A stretch of DNA of 64,000 nt from assembly GCA_022834735.1 (NCBI GenBank), contig BQKD01000001.1, positions 2,581,659 to 2,645,658 of the forward strand, written 5' to 3'. Shown piece by piece: positions 17,349-26,943 of this stretch (position 1 is the first letter of the stretch; every line of letters begins with the position of its first letter). The notes below the pieces were generated by a model, which was given only the letters and a program-made list of their open reading frames with translations, searched no databases and was not told the DNA's origin. A program made the translations under genes and the position numbers. This stretch comes from Erysipelotrichaceae bacterium OPF54. GTDB lineage: Bacteria > Bacillota_I > Bacilli_A > Erysipelotrichales > Erysipelotrichaceae.

Positions 17349-18852
17349 ATTTTTCGTCTGCACCAGCGAGCAGGCAAGATGGGCGGACCAGCAGGCCATC
17401 CATTCGTGCCGTATCCCTTCCCTGATCCTGATGGAGCATGCGGCGCTCGGCTGTACCGAATATATTTTCAATCATACACAGCCGCATGAGAGCGGACTGA
17501 TCGTGTGCGGTCCGGGAAATAACGGGGCCGACGGGATGGCGATCGCACGTCTGCTCCATGAGCGGCAAAGGAAAGTATTTGTGGTCGCTCCTTTAAAAGA
17601 ACAGATCAGAAAGGACGAACGGATACAGTATGAAATGCTGGACTGCCATCCTATCCCCGTCTATGAAATGAACGATCCGGCTGTCAACGAGCTGTTTTCA
17701 CAGTGCGGCTACATCGTGGATGCTCTGTTCGGATCCGGCCTTTCGCGTCCGGTCGACGGAGCGTGGCTGGAACTGATCAGAAAAATCAACAAAGCACAAG
17801 CCAAAGTTTTTAGTGTCGATATTCCCAGCGGGCTGAACGGGACAAGCGGAACACCTTGTCCCGAAGCGGTGCATGCTTCCTATACGTTTGCGCTGGACTG
17901 CATCAAGCAGGGAGAGATATTTCCATCCGGAGCTCCGTACTGCCAGACGATCGTTCCGGTCCCGATCGGTATTCCATCATTTCTGCATGCCGGTGATCCT
18001 GTGCTTCTGGATGAATCATTCATACGCTCTCTTATTCCAAAGCGTTCCGCGTTCGGATACAAGGGAATGTTCGGCAAAGCGCTGATGATCGGCGGAAGCA
18101 TGCAGATGCCTGGTGCCATTTCGATGGCTTCTTCGGCTTGTTTCAGGAGCGGGATCGGTCTGCTGAGCGTCTTTGTCCCGGAATCGATCTGTTCCATCCT
18201 GCAGACAAAATCAAATCTGATCATGAGCGTTCCAGCTCTGGAGGAAAAAGGCAGGTTTGCCGCGAAAAGCGCTGAGCAGCTGCGAAGCATTGCTGGCCGA
18301 TATACCGTGTTCAGTATCGGAAACGGGATGCAGAAAACCGAGGTCGCCGAAGAGCTGCTTCATGTCGTCCTGACGACAGCCTCCCCGGTCATCGTGGATG
18401 CGGACGCGTTGTGGGCGCTTGGAAGACATCTGGAATGGCTCAAAGGGCGCGATGCGCTGACGATCGTGACGCCGCATATCGGGGAAATGAGCGATCTGAC
18501 CGGGATCCCGGTTTCGCAGATCGAAGCTGATCCATTCCAGGCTGTCAGGGATTTCTGCAGAGCTTATCCCCGCTGTGTCGTGGTTCTCAAGTCATGTTTT
18601 ACCTTGATCAGCCAGGGCGAAAAGATGTTCGTGCTGCATCATCCCAACGATGCCTTGTCCAAAGGAGGATCGGGCGATGTCCTTGCCGGTATCGTGACTG
18701 GTCTTTGCGGATGGTTCGAAAACGGACTGGATGCTGCCTTATGCGCCGCCTACATCCATTCTCTGGCGGCAGACACATCCTGTCCGGTCAGCTTCAGTGC
18801 CGAGGAGCTGATCGATAATCTGGGCGCGGTATTTGAGCGGCTGGAAAAATAG
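17338..18852 (+). CDS. nnrD: Bifunctional NAD(P)H-hydrate epimerase/dehydratase
   Basis: This is a metabolite repair enzyme that restores damaged NADHX and NADPHX. The N-terminal YjeF_N epimerase domain, residues about 1-210, carries GPGNNGADGMAIARLL, DALFGSGLSRPVDG and SVDIPSGLNG. The C-terminal domain, about 225-504, is the ribokinase-like ADP/ATP-dependent dehydratase with GYKGMFGKALMIGGS and the catalytic GGSGDVLAGIVTGL. The fused form, 504 residues, is the common bacterial arrangement. The ATG sits inside the end of the Dabb gene, and a terminator follows at 18871. Confidence 0.95.
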   Translation: MSTEFFVCTSEQARWADQQAIHSCRIPSLILMEHAALGCTEYIFNHTQPHESGLIVCGPGNNGADGMAIARLLHERQRKVFVVAPLKEQIRKDERIQYEMLDCHPIPVYEMNDPAVNELFSQCGYIVDALFGSGLSRPVDGAWLELIRKINKAQAKVFSVDIPSGLNGTSGTPCPEAVHASYTFALDCIKQGEIFPSGAPYCQTIVPVPIGIPSFLHAGDPVLLDESFIRSLIPKRSAFGYKGMFGKALMIGGSMQMPGAISMASSACFRSGIGLLSVFVPESICSILQTKSNLIMSVPALEEKGRFAAKSAEQLRSIAGRYTVFSIGNGMQKTEVAEELLHVVLTTASPVIVDADALWALGRHLEWLKGRDALTIVTPHIGEMSDLTGIPVSQIEADPFQAVRDFCRAYPRCVVVLKSCFTLISQGEKMFVLHHPNDALSKGGSGDVLAGIVTGLCGWFENGLDAALCAAYIHSLAADTSCPVSFSAEELIDNLGAVFERLEK

Positions 18853-18870
18853 ACCAGAACATTCATTGTG

Positions 18871-18900
18871 CCAGGAAGGATCTTCGCGTTCCTTCCTTTT
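18871..18900 (+). terminator. Terminator after nnrD
   Basis: GGAAGGA and TCCTTCC pair around a short loop, followed by TTTTT. The 22-base core at 18875-18896 recurs with one change at 19648-19669 after the toxin gene. Confidence 0.85.
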
Positions 18901-19011
18901 TCATATCGCGCGATTTGTTGTGTTAAATCTTATGATTTCGTTCGAATTTATCGAACTCTTCCAAATAATCGTATATAATATAAATGATTTTATGAAAGGA
19001 GAACGTATTCG

Positions 19012-19239
19012 ATGATCATTACTGCCACTGAATTTAAAACAAATTTTGGAAAATATCTGGAACTTGTTCCTAAAGAAGATATCTTTATAACCCGGAACGG
19101 AAAAATTGTCGCTAAAATTGTGAATCCGCAAATATCAGCTGTGGATTCCTTGAGAGGACTTCTCAGCAACACTTCTTATGATATGGATAAGGATTCTTTA
19201 CGACAGGAGCGTTTATCAAAATATGAAAGTCATGTGTGA
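19012..19239 (+). CDS. Phd/YefM-type antitoxin
   Basis: The 75-residue protein starts MIITATEFKTNFGKYLE and continues DIFITRNGKIVAKIVNP, the fold of Phd/YefM antitoxins that bind operator DNA and neutralise a partner toxin through the C-terminal tail. AAAGGAG precedes the ATG at 19012. The stop overlaps the PIN-domain toxin start by 17 bases. Autoregulation of the pair is expected from the family. Confidence 0.9.
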   Translation: MIITATEFKTNFGKYLELVPKEDIFITRNGKIVAKIVNPQISAVDSLRGLLSNTSYDMDKDSLRQERLSKYESHV

Positions 19240-19636
19240 TACAAACATCATACTTGATGTGTTATTGGAACGGGAGCCTTTTGTCGAAGATTCTTATAAG
19301 CTTTTGAGACTTTGTGAAGAACACGATATAAACGGCTTTGTATCCGCTTCATCTATTACGGATATTTTTTATATTGTAAAAAAATATACTCGCAATACCG
19401 AAATCGCTTATCAGGCAATCGGAAAGCTTCTGGAGATTGTCAAAGTCTGCAGTGTCACAAATGAAGATGTGCTCATCGCATTTCAAAAAAAGGCAAAAGA
19501 TTTCGAAGATTGTCTTGTTGCTACATGCGCAGGATCCATAAATTGCGACTATATTGTAACCCGGAATAAGAAAGATTTTAAAGAATTTGATATTCCTGTA
19601 TTTACGCCAGCTGAATTGCTTTCGACTTTTTTCTAA
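19223..19636 (+). CDS. PIN-domain toxin, VapC-like
   Basis: This 137-residue predicted ribonuclease has the PIN acidic residues: CDTNIILDVL near the N-terminus, an acidic centre around EDSYKLL, KDFEDCLVATCA (Asp) and YIVTRNKKDF (Asp). VapC toxins cut RNA, often tRNA or rRNA. The ATG at 19223 lies inside the antitoxin gene, with AGGAG 12 bases upstream; an in-frame ATG nine bases later is possible. Pairing a PIN toxin with a Phd/YefM antitoxin is a known hybrid arrangement. RNA target unknown. Confidence 0.88.
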   Translation: MKVMCDTNIILDVLLEREPFVEDSYKLLRLCEEHDINGFVSASSITDIFYIVKKYTRNTEIAYQAIGKLLEIVKVCSVTNEDVLIAFQKKAKDFEDCLVATCAGSINCDYIVTRNKKDFKEFDIPVFTPAELLSTFF

Positions 19637-19643
19637 TAATTTC

Positions 19644-19675
19644 AATAGAAGGATCTTCACGTTCCTTCCCTTTTT
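19644..19675 (+). terminator. Terminator of the toxin-antitoxin operon
   Basis: GAAGGA and TCCTTC pair around a ten-base loop and are followed by a T run. The sequence is nearly identical to the terminator before the module. Confidence 0.8.
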
Positions 19676-19686
19676 ATTTTCAAAGC

Positions 19687-19713
19687 AAAAAAAGAGCATC
19701 ACAGGGATACTCT
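19687..19713 (-). terminator. MFS gene terminator
   Basis: On the minus strand a seven-pair stem (AGAGTAT with ATGCTCT, one G-U pair) precedes a run of seven T residues, downstream of the MFS stop at 19723. Confidence 0.75.
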
Positions 19714-19722
19714 CCATTATTT

Positions 19723-20922
19723 TCATGAGAAAAGGTGCTGATCGGTTCCTTCCGGCAGACGGAATACGACCAGAAGCAGCATACCGACCGCAAGGATACC
19801 GGCCAGGATGAGGAATGTCAGCGCATATCCTTCCATGTCGATCATGGTACCGGCTAAATTGTTGAAAACGATCGAGGCAAGGTTTTTTACTGTGGCTGCC
19901 AGTGCCAGAGCGCTGATCTGCTGTTTTGGCGAAACGAGCGAGCTGACGATCTTGAGATTGATCATGATAACCAGCATGCCGGCCGGATGTTTGGCCATCA
20001 AGGTGATCCCGATCTTTGCGGCCATCGGCATGTTCAGCCCATATATGAGCAATTGGATCATAGCCAGGGAAAAGGCGATCAGCGACAGTTTCTTGCTTGT
20101 GCATCGATCCATGAATTTTCCGGAGAAAAAGACGAGAGGGAGCTCGCACAGCACCGCGATCGACAGGATCGTGGAGGCTGCGGAAGCGGGCAGCCCCTCA
20201 TAAGTAAACATGCTGGGAACAAAGGTATGGGTTGCCTGGGTAACACCGGTAAAAAGAGCGTAGACAACAAGGTAATATACATATTTTCGATTGGCAAGCA
20301 AGGAGCGGAAGCCTGTCTTTTCTTCTTTTCCCGTCATTTGATCTTTCTCTTTGATTTCCTCTGCCTCGACTGGATCAACATCGATGCGCAGTGTGCCTAT
20401 GATACAGATCAGGATCGAAACAACAAACGCGATAAAAATAGCGGATGGACTAATAGCATCATATAAATAGCCGGCAGCCTGTGTCCCGAGCGCATACCCG
20501 ATCGTTCCCCAGATCCGGATCTTTCCGTACGGAAACGGCGAGGTCGTTGCCAGCTTCTCGACGATCGGATTGGTGCTGTTGAGCAGGACCATCGTGATCG
20601 CATAAAAAAGAGCGATTGTAATAAAGCTGCGGCAGAACACGAACACCAGGCCTGTCGCTGCGGCAGCGCAGAAAGCAATCGTACTGATTCTTTTCATTCC
20701 GTACCGGTCGGCTGCCGATCCGATGAGGGGCTGAAAGATCATCGAAGCAAGAAACGAGATCGAGACGATCCAGGAAGCCTGTCCGGCGCTGAAACCAAGC
20801 CCGATCAAGTAAATAGAGATAAGCACGGAAAAAAGTGCCCATCCTGAATAGTAAAAATTGAACATCAGAAAATAGCTGAAATAGGTATTTTTCAGTTTTC
20901 CGCGAACGAGCAGATCAGACAT
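19723..20922 (-). CDS. MFS transporter
   Basis: This 399-residue membrane protein has 12 predicted helices in two halves and the MFS loop motif GSAADRYGMKR between helices 2 and 3. The KIRIWGTIGYALG segment resembles the oligosaccharide:proton symporter and related sugar or nucleoside groups. A charged loop of about 30 residues rich in Glu and Lys joins the halves. Of two ATGs, the one at 20920-20922 has the better spacing from GGAGG. It is divergent from an AraC-family regulator gene 104 bases away, which suggests an inducible carbohydrate uptake system. Substrate not known. Confidence 0.87.
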   Translation of the reverse strand: MSDLLVRGKLKNTYFSYFLMFNFYYSGWALFSVLISIYLIGLGFSAGQASWIVSISFLASMIFQPLIGSAADRYGMKRISTIAFCAAAATGLVFVFCRSFITIALFYAITMVLLNSTNPIVEKLATTSPFPYGKIRIWGTIGYALGTQAAGYLYDAISPSAIFIAFVVSILICIIGTLRIDVDPVEAEEIKEKDQMTGKEEKTGFRSLLANRKYVYYLVVYALFTGVTQATHTFVPSMFTYEGLPASAASTILSIAVLCELPLVFFSGKFMDRCTSKKLSLIAFSLAMIQLLIYGLNMPMAAKIGITLMAKHPAGMLVIMINLKIVSSLVSPKQQISALALAATVKNLASIVFNNLAGTMIDMEGYALTFLILAGILAVGMLLLVVFRLPEGTDQHLFS

Positions 20923-21026
20923 ATTCATTTCCTCCTTGACAGCTACAGGATACCTTTTTGCGAAAGAAATAATAATCGCTTTTCTTAACTTACAAGGTGG
21001 TGTATTTTAAGGTTGGAAAGAAGAGA

Positions 21027-22004
21027 ATGGATATGAATATGGAAGAAGCGATCGAAATCTTAAATCACAACTATCATGAGCGTGTGTGGGATCACAACGA
21101 GACGGCCCGAACCGAAGAGGAAAAAATGATGGTTCCGTGGCCTGGTACCGAAGAAGAGCAGATCGTGATCAGCGCGCACAAAGATGTCGGCATTTTTCAG
21201 AAATTTCACCGGCATGATTTTTTCTTTGTTAATTTTGCATATAGAGGGGATTTCAAAGCACTGACGCGGGAAGACGACCAGACGATCACGATCCACGAAA
21301 ACGACTGCTACATGGCCCAGCCGTATTCGGGCTATGCGGTTACTGCGGATGCAGGCAGCGAAAATACGATCATTGCGATCCTGATCAAACGAAACGGATT
21401 TTTCAACGAATTCTTTGCTCCGCTCTCCAGCAGCCTGAAGCTGTTCAATTTTTTTCTTCATGCCGAGAACGATCCGAAAAGCGATACGGCTTTTTACATT
21501 CCGTTCGAAACGGGCGAGCCGATCCGGCCTCTGGTCGAACTGATGTGTATCGAATATGCCGGCAAGGATGAACACACCCAGACGATCCTTAAACCGCTCG
21601 TACTGGCTTTTTTCCTTTACTTGATGAAGCGCTGCGAAGAGATCGCGGTCGATGAACAGGTCCCTTTGCCGCTGGCCAGGCAGCTCGAACAGTATATCCG
21701 GGATCATTGTGCGCATATTTCCCTGCAGGCGCTTGCGGATCATTTTGCCTATCATCCCAATTATGTTTCATCTTATCTGAAAAAGAGCCTGGGCAAAGGG
21801 TTTTCGCAGATCGTTCTGGAGCAGCGGATGAAAAACGCGAAACGGATCCTGCTGTATTCCAGCCTTTCTGTCGAGCGCACGGCACAAATGATCGGCTATC
21901 CGGATCCGTCCAATTTTTATAAAGCGTTCAGGGAATACTATCATATGACGCCGAAACAGTTTGTTCTGGATCAAAGAAACCGCCAGCAGAAAAAAAACCG
22001 GTAG
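21027..22004 (+). CDS. AraC-family transcriptional regulator
   Basis: The 325-residue protein has an N-terminal cupin-like sensing half (HRHDFFFVNFAYRGDF, with a histidine-containing strand) and a C-terminal double helix-turn-helix, residues about 225-320. The latter contains ISLQALADHFAYHPNYVSSY, LKKSLGKGFSQIV and IGYPDPSNFYKAFREYY. It probably controls the divergent MFS gene. The ATG at 21027 is preferred with GGAAAGAAGAGA upstream; tandem GTG codons at 20997 are possible. The ligand is unknown. Confidence 0.9.
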   Translation: MDMNMEEAIEILNHNYHERVWDHNETARTEEEKMMVPWPGTEEEQIVISAHKDVGIFQKFHRHDFFFVNFAYRGDFKALTREDDQTITIHENDCYMAQPYSGYAVTADAGSENTIIAILIKRNGFFNEFFAPLSSSLKLFNFFLHAENDPKSDTAFYIPFETGEPIRPLVELMCIEYAGKDEHTQTILKPLVLAFFLYLMKRCEEIAVDEQVPLPLARQLEQYIRDHCAHISLQALADHFAYHPNYVSSYLKKSLGKGFSQIVLEQRMKNAKRILLYSSLSVERTAQMIGYPDPSNFYKAFREYYHMTPKQFVLDQRNRQQKKNR

Positions 22005-22018
22005 AATCCGGTTTTAGC
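21994..22018 (+). terminator. Terminator of the AraC-type gene
   Basis: AAAACCGG and CCGGTTTT form an eight-pair stem overlapping the stop codon. The T run is inside the stem, so termination is plausible but not strong. Confidence 0.6.
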
Positions 22019-22029
22019 TATTCTGTTAT

Positions 22030-22326
22030 TTAATAATCGGCACGAAGATAATACACCTTTTTATCAAACATTTTCGTATTGAACCCGTAGGCGTCATAAT
22101 CGCCTTCCTCGCCGGACCAGTCATTGTCGAGCTGGTCGAGGATTTCCTTAATCCGGCCCTTTTCGGCCTGCCATGTGGCATAAAACTCGATACAGTTGTT
22201 CAGGCTTGCCTGCTCCCTGCATGGAGAAAAGGATGGATCGGGCAGAAGTTCTTTCAGTTCATCCTGTATACGGCGCACGTCTTCCTCTATGCCTTCCACA
22301 ACGACATATAAGGTGGCTTTTGTCAT
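22030..22326 (-). CDS. Hypothetical protein, last gene of the DUF1846 operon
   Basis: The 98-residue acidic protein starts MTKATLYVVVEGIEEDVRRI, then ELLPDPSFSPCREQASL, and ends FDKKVYYLRADY. The pattern of alternating strands and helices suggests a small ferredoxin-like or ACT-like fold, but I do not recognise a family. Its ATG overlaps the previous stop as TAATG, so it is translated together with the gene at 22326-22610. No membrane segment or signal peptide. Confidence 0.72.
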   Translation of the reverse strand: MTKATLYVVVEGIEEDVRRIQDELKELLPDPSFSPCREQASLNNCIEFYATWQAEKGRIKEILDQLDNDWSGEEGDYDAYGFNTKMFDKKVYYLRADY

Positions 22327-22610
22327 TATTCGACCTTCTCGAGAACGTATCTGCACAGTTTCTTCAAGTTTGCATCGTTGTTCAGATTGATGACCTTTCC
22401 TAAAGAAAGGTTCAGAGCGGCAAGCCTGACTTCGCTGTCTTCTACGGCAATATTCAGCGTTCCGGCTGCATTTTCATAAAACACATCGAACAGATAGCTT
22501 GTCCTGGCTCCTTCCGTTTCCTTGTTTCTTAGATCAAATTTGAATGCTTCCTTGTTTTTGAGGATGATGCGCACGGCACCAGCTCCTGAAGACGGAATAG
22601 TTTTTCCCAT
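22326..22610 (-). CDS. Hypothetical protein, middle gene of the DUF1846 operon
   Basis: The 94-residue protein starts MGKTIPSSGAGAVRIILKNK and ends KLCRYVLEKVE. It reads as a small alpha/beta protein without membrane segments, and I cannot name a family. Two starts are possible: the ATG at 22608-22610, or a TTG six bases upstream that sits closer to AAAGGA. It begins eight bases after the DUF1846 stop and is coupled to the next gene. The three-gene order suggests a shared function, which is inference. Confidence 0.7.
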   Translation of the reverse strand: MGKTIPSSGAGAVRIILKNKEAFKFDLRNKETEGARTSYLFDVFYENAAGTLNIAVEDSEVRLAALNLSLGKVINLNNDANLKKLCRYVLEKVE

Positions 22611-22618
22611 AATCAATT

Positions 22619-24079
22619 TTATCCTTTCTGTTCCTCATAGGTGACCTGGATCCCGAGGCTCCTGAATATCGACAGATCGACATCCGATACTCTGGATGTA
22701 ATATGGGCCTGGGTCCCGTCGAGGGATTTCAGCTGTTCCAAAGCTTTTTTTGCATTTTTATTCGTTCTTGCGCTCAGCGCAAGCGCAATGAGAGTTTCAT
22801 TCGAGTGAAGTCTTGGATTCTGGCTCCCCAGAAAATTCGTTTTCAGCATCTGGATCGGTCCGAACGCTTCGGCATCGATCAGCACTTCCTCATCATCGAT
22901 GTGGGCGAGATCTTTCAGGGCATTGATCACGATCGAAGAGCAAGGTCCCATAAAATCGCTCGTTTTGCCGGTAATGATCGTTCCGTCATCAAGTTCGATC
23001 GCGCCCGAATACGTTTTTGTTTCCTTCTCTTTGGCGAAAGCCGCTTTTACGCACGGCCTGTCGTTTGTCGTGATGTGGGCCTGCTGCAGAAGAAGTTCCT
23101 GCTTCTGCAGTTCATCTTCCGGACATAATTCCTTGTAGTAGCGCGTCTTGGTCGCGTAATAGCGGCGGATGATCTCCTGATTCGACGCGTATCGGCACGC
23201 CTCGTCATCGCTGATGCACAATCCGGCCATATTCACTCCCATATCGGTCGGCGATTTGTACGGACTTGTGCCGTAAATTTCTTCAAACATGTGCTGCAGA
23301 ACCGGGAAGATCTCGATATCGCGGTTGTAGTTGACCGTGATCTTGTTGTAAGCCGACAAGTGGAACGGGTCGATCATGTTCACATCGTTCAGATCGGCCG
23401 TGGCCGCTTCATAGGCGATATTGACCGGATGGTTCAAAGGAAGGTTCCAGATCGGAAACGTTTCGAATTTGGCATAGCCGGCTTTGACTCCATGCTTGTT
23501 TTCATGATAAAGCTGGGACAGGCACGTTGCCATTTTTCCGCTGCCCGGACCTGGCGCTGTCACGACCACAAGCGGTCGGGTCGTCTGGATGTAGTCGTTT
23601 TTGCCGAACCCCTTTTCAGAAATGATCTTTTTTGTGTTGGTCGGATATCCTTCGATCGTATAATGACGATACACAGAAATGTTTTTCTTCTTTAATTTCG
23701 ACTCAAACTTTTTCACTTCTTTTTGGCCGGTATACTGCGTGATCACGACGGAACCGACGTACAATCCGATTTCGGTAAATTCCTCGATCAGACGGAAGAC
23801 TTCCTCATCATAGCCGATCCGCAGATCAGAACGCATCTTCTTTTCATGCAGGTGATTGGCATTGATGGCGATCACGATTTCCGCGTGATCTTTTAATTGA
23901 AGAAGCATCTGCAGCTTGCTGTCGGGCGCAAACCCCGGCAGCACGCGGCTCGCATGATAATCATCGAATAATTTTCCTCCGAATTCGAGATAGAGCTTAT
24001 CTCCGAATTGCGCGATTCGTTCGAATATATGCTGTGACTGAAGTGTCAGATATTTATTGTTGTCAAATCCTGTTTTCAC
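22619..24079 (-). CDS. DUF1846/UPF0371 family protein
   Basis: The 486-residue protein begins with GTG then KTGFDNNKYLTLQSQHIFER, and contains KLYLEFGGKLFDDYHASRVL, typical of the UPF0371 family, including the nucleotide-like loop VTAPGPGSGKMATCLSQLYH. The GTG at 24077-24079 is chosen because AGAGG lies seven bases upstream and a good promoter precedes it. A longer frame upstream crosses the promoter. Members form two P-loop-like halves of unclear function. It heads an operon with two small unknown genes. Confidence 0.92.
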   Translation of the reverse strand: MKTGFDNNKYLTLQSQHIFERIAQFGDKLYLEFGGKLFDDYHASRVLPGFAPDSKLQMLLQLKDHAEIVIAINANHLHEKKMRSDLRIGYDEEVFRLIEEFTEIGLYVGSVVITQYTGQKEVKKFESKLKKKNISVYRHYTIEGYPTNTKKIISEKGFGKNDYIQTTRPLVVVTAPGPGSGKMATCLSQLYHENKHGVKAGYAKFETFPIWNLPLNHPVNIAYEAATADLNDVNMIDPFHLSAYNKITVNYNRDIEIFPVLQHMFEEIYGTSPYKSPTDMGVNMAGLCISDDEACRYASNQEIIRRYYATKTRYYKELCPEDELQKQELLLQQAHITTNDRPCVKAAFAKEKETKTYSGAIELDDGTIITGKTSDFMGPCSSIVINALKDLAHIDDEEVLIDAEAFGPIQMLKTNFLGSQNPRLHSNETLIALALSARTNKNAKKALEQLKSLDGTQAHITSRVSDVDLSIFRSLGIQVTYEEQKG

Positions 24080-24101
24080 ATTATTACCTCTTTGCGTAAA
24101 A

Positions 24102-24130
24102 ATTATAGCATCCTTCATTCGTTTGGGCAA
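24102..24130 (-). promoter_or_regulatory. Promoter of the DUF1846 operon
   Basis: On the minus strand, TTGCCC (24125-24130) and a consensus TATAAT (24102-24107) are separated by 17 bases, just upstream of the GTG start. Confidence 0.75.
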
Positions 24131-24221
24131 AAAATATAGAGAGGCTGATCCTGGTTCTATGAACAGCTTTCCTTCGCCTGTTTTCCGGCTCTTCCTTCTT
24201 TTTTCCGGTAGGAAGGCCCAC

Positions 24222-24245
24222 AAAAAAGGAAGGAATCAACCTTCC
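24222..24245 (-). terminator. rpiB terminator
   Basis: On the minus strand, GGAAGG and CCTTCC pair around a six-base loop and precede six T residues. The rpiB stop codon lies in the loop. Confidence 0.8.
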
Positions 24246-24685
24246 ATTTCCTCAATTGCCATGAGTTTCTCGATTCGTTTGATATGGCGTTCTCCGTTGG
24301 AAAACGGTGTGGTCAGGAATGTATTGACAATATCCTTGACGACTTCGATTCCTGTTGTTCTCTGTCCGACAGCCAGCATGTTGGCGTCATTGTGCTCCCG
24401 GGTCAGCCGGGCCATTGTCGTATCGAAACAAAGTCCGCAGCGGATCCCTTTTACTTTATTGGCCGAGATCCCGATCCCGATCCCCGTGCCGCACATTACG
24501 ATCCCTTTTTCTACTTCTCCTGACTGCACGAGCTTGGCGCACTTATATCCGTAATCCGGATAGTCCACGCTTTCTTTTCCGTCGCAGCCGCAATCGATCA
24601 CTTCATGCCCCTGTTCGACCAGCATGGCGATAATTTCTGTCTTGTATTCTACGGCTCCATGATCACAGGCTATACCGATTTTCAT
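24236..24685 (-). CDS. rpiB: Ribose 5-phosphate isomerase B
   Basis: RpiB interconverts ribose 5-phosphate and ribulose 5-phosphate in the pentose phosphate pathway. The 149-residue protein starts MKIGIACDHGAVEYK with the conserved Asp-His, has the active-site loop MCGTGIGIGISANK with the catalytic cysteine, and LTREHNDANMLAVG. The length is normal. The ATG at 24683-24685 has AAAGGAGG upstream; the 39-codon upstream extension is not supported. LacAB-type galactose-6-phosphate isomerases share the fold, but the MCGTGIGI pattern favours RpiB. Confidence 0.94.
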   Translation of the reverse strand: MKIGIACDHGAVEYKTEIIAMLVEQGHEVIDCGCDGKESVDYPDYGYKCAKLVQSGEVEKGIVMCGTGIGIGISANKVKGIRCGLCFDTTMARLTREHNDANMLAVGQRTTGIEVVKDIVNTFLTTPFSNGERHIKRIEKLMAIEEMEG

Positions 24686-24867
24686 TGTATGATCCTCCTT
24701 TTGCAGATTCATCTTATCAAAATTCCTCCTCTTTTTCATCTTTAAAAACACACTCATGCATAATGAAGAACTTGTAAGCCGGAGAAAGAAAAACAGATTC
24801 ATGAAAATTTTTTACTTTTTTTATGAAAATATTTTCTATTGTGTTATACTTAGAAAGTAAATTTTAG

Positions 24868-26208
<1,341 letters not shown>

Positions 26209-26226
26209 TCGGCTCCTGATCGGTCG

Positions 26227-26259
26227 AAAAGGCATTTTCGCAGGAAGATGCCTTTTTTT
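26227..26259. terminator. Bidirectional terminator between gdhA and the HAD operon
   Basis: AAAGGCAT and ATGCCTTT pair around a 12-base loop and are followed by a T run in the gdhA direction. On the other strand the stem is followed by a shorter T run, so it may serve the convergent HAD operon too. Confidence 0.8.
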
Positions 26260-26296
26260 CTGCCGAAAAAAAGCTTCCGTCATTTCGAAAGCTCAT

Positions 26297-26926
26297 TTAC
26301 ATTGTAAGGATCGTTTCCTCTAATTCTTTTGTGTCGGCGGCTGTATGAGCCACTCCGTCAAACTCATAAGGCCCGGCAAAACCATACGTCACCCCGATAA
26401 ATTTCACACCGGTCTGCTCTGCGCCGTTCCTGTCAAAGATCCGGTCTCCGACCATGATCGTTTTTTCATCGCGGCCCAGTTCATGGATCACTTTCTCTAT
26501 GATCTCTTTTTTATCGGTCATCGTTTCATCCAGGTTGCTGCCGACGATCAGATCAAAATACTGTTCCAGATCAAAATGATCAAGGATCTTTCGGACGTAC
26601 ACTTCCGGTTTCGAACTTCCGACAGCCAGACGGATCCCTTTGGATCTCAGCAAAGCGAGCAGCTCCGGGATGCCCGGATATACTTTATTTTCAAAAATGC
26701 CTTTTTCGGAATAATATTCCCGATATACGCTCACAGCTTCTTTTGCCTGCCTTTCGCTGAAACTGTAAAACTTCATGAACGAACGGCTGAGCGGAGGCCC
26801 GATAAACCGGCGCAGCCGGCTGATATCCTCTTCAATTCCATAATGTCTCAAGGCGTACTGGACCGATTTTGTGATTCCCTCTTCAGAATTGGTCAGCGTG
26901 CCATCCAGATCAAATATAACGATCAT
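26297..26926 (-). CDS. HAD hydrolase, phosphoglycolate phosphatase-like
   Basis: The 209-residue HAD superfamily phosphatase shows all four motifs: IFDLDGTLTNSEEG, a VGSSKPEVY Ser motif, the Lys (DKKEIIEKV), and MVGDRIFDRNGA. The cap is a small helical insert (residues about 15-80), which places it with the Gph/PGP subfamily. It lies 17 bases after a Cof-type HAD gene in the same operon. The actual substrate cannot be told from sequence. Confidence 0.9.
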   Translation of the reverse strand: MIVIFDLDGTLTNSEEGITKSVQYALRHYGIEEDISRLRRFIGPPLSRSFMKFYSFSERQAKEAVSVYREYYSEKGIFENKVYPGIPELLALLRSKGIRLAVGSSKPEVYVRKILDHFDLEQYFDLIVGSNLDETMTDKKEIIEKVIHELGRDEKTIMVGDRIFDRNGAEQTGVKFIGVTYGFAGPYEFDGVAHTAADTKELEETILTM

Positions 26927-26943
26927 TTATATCACCTTGTTCA

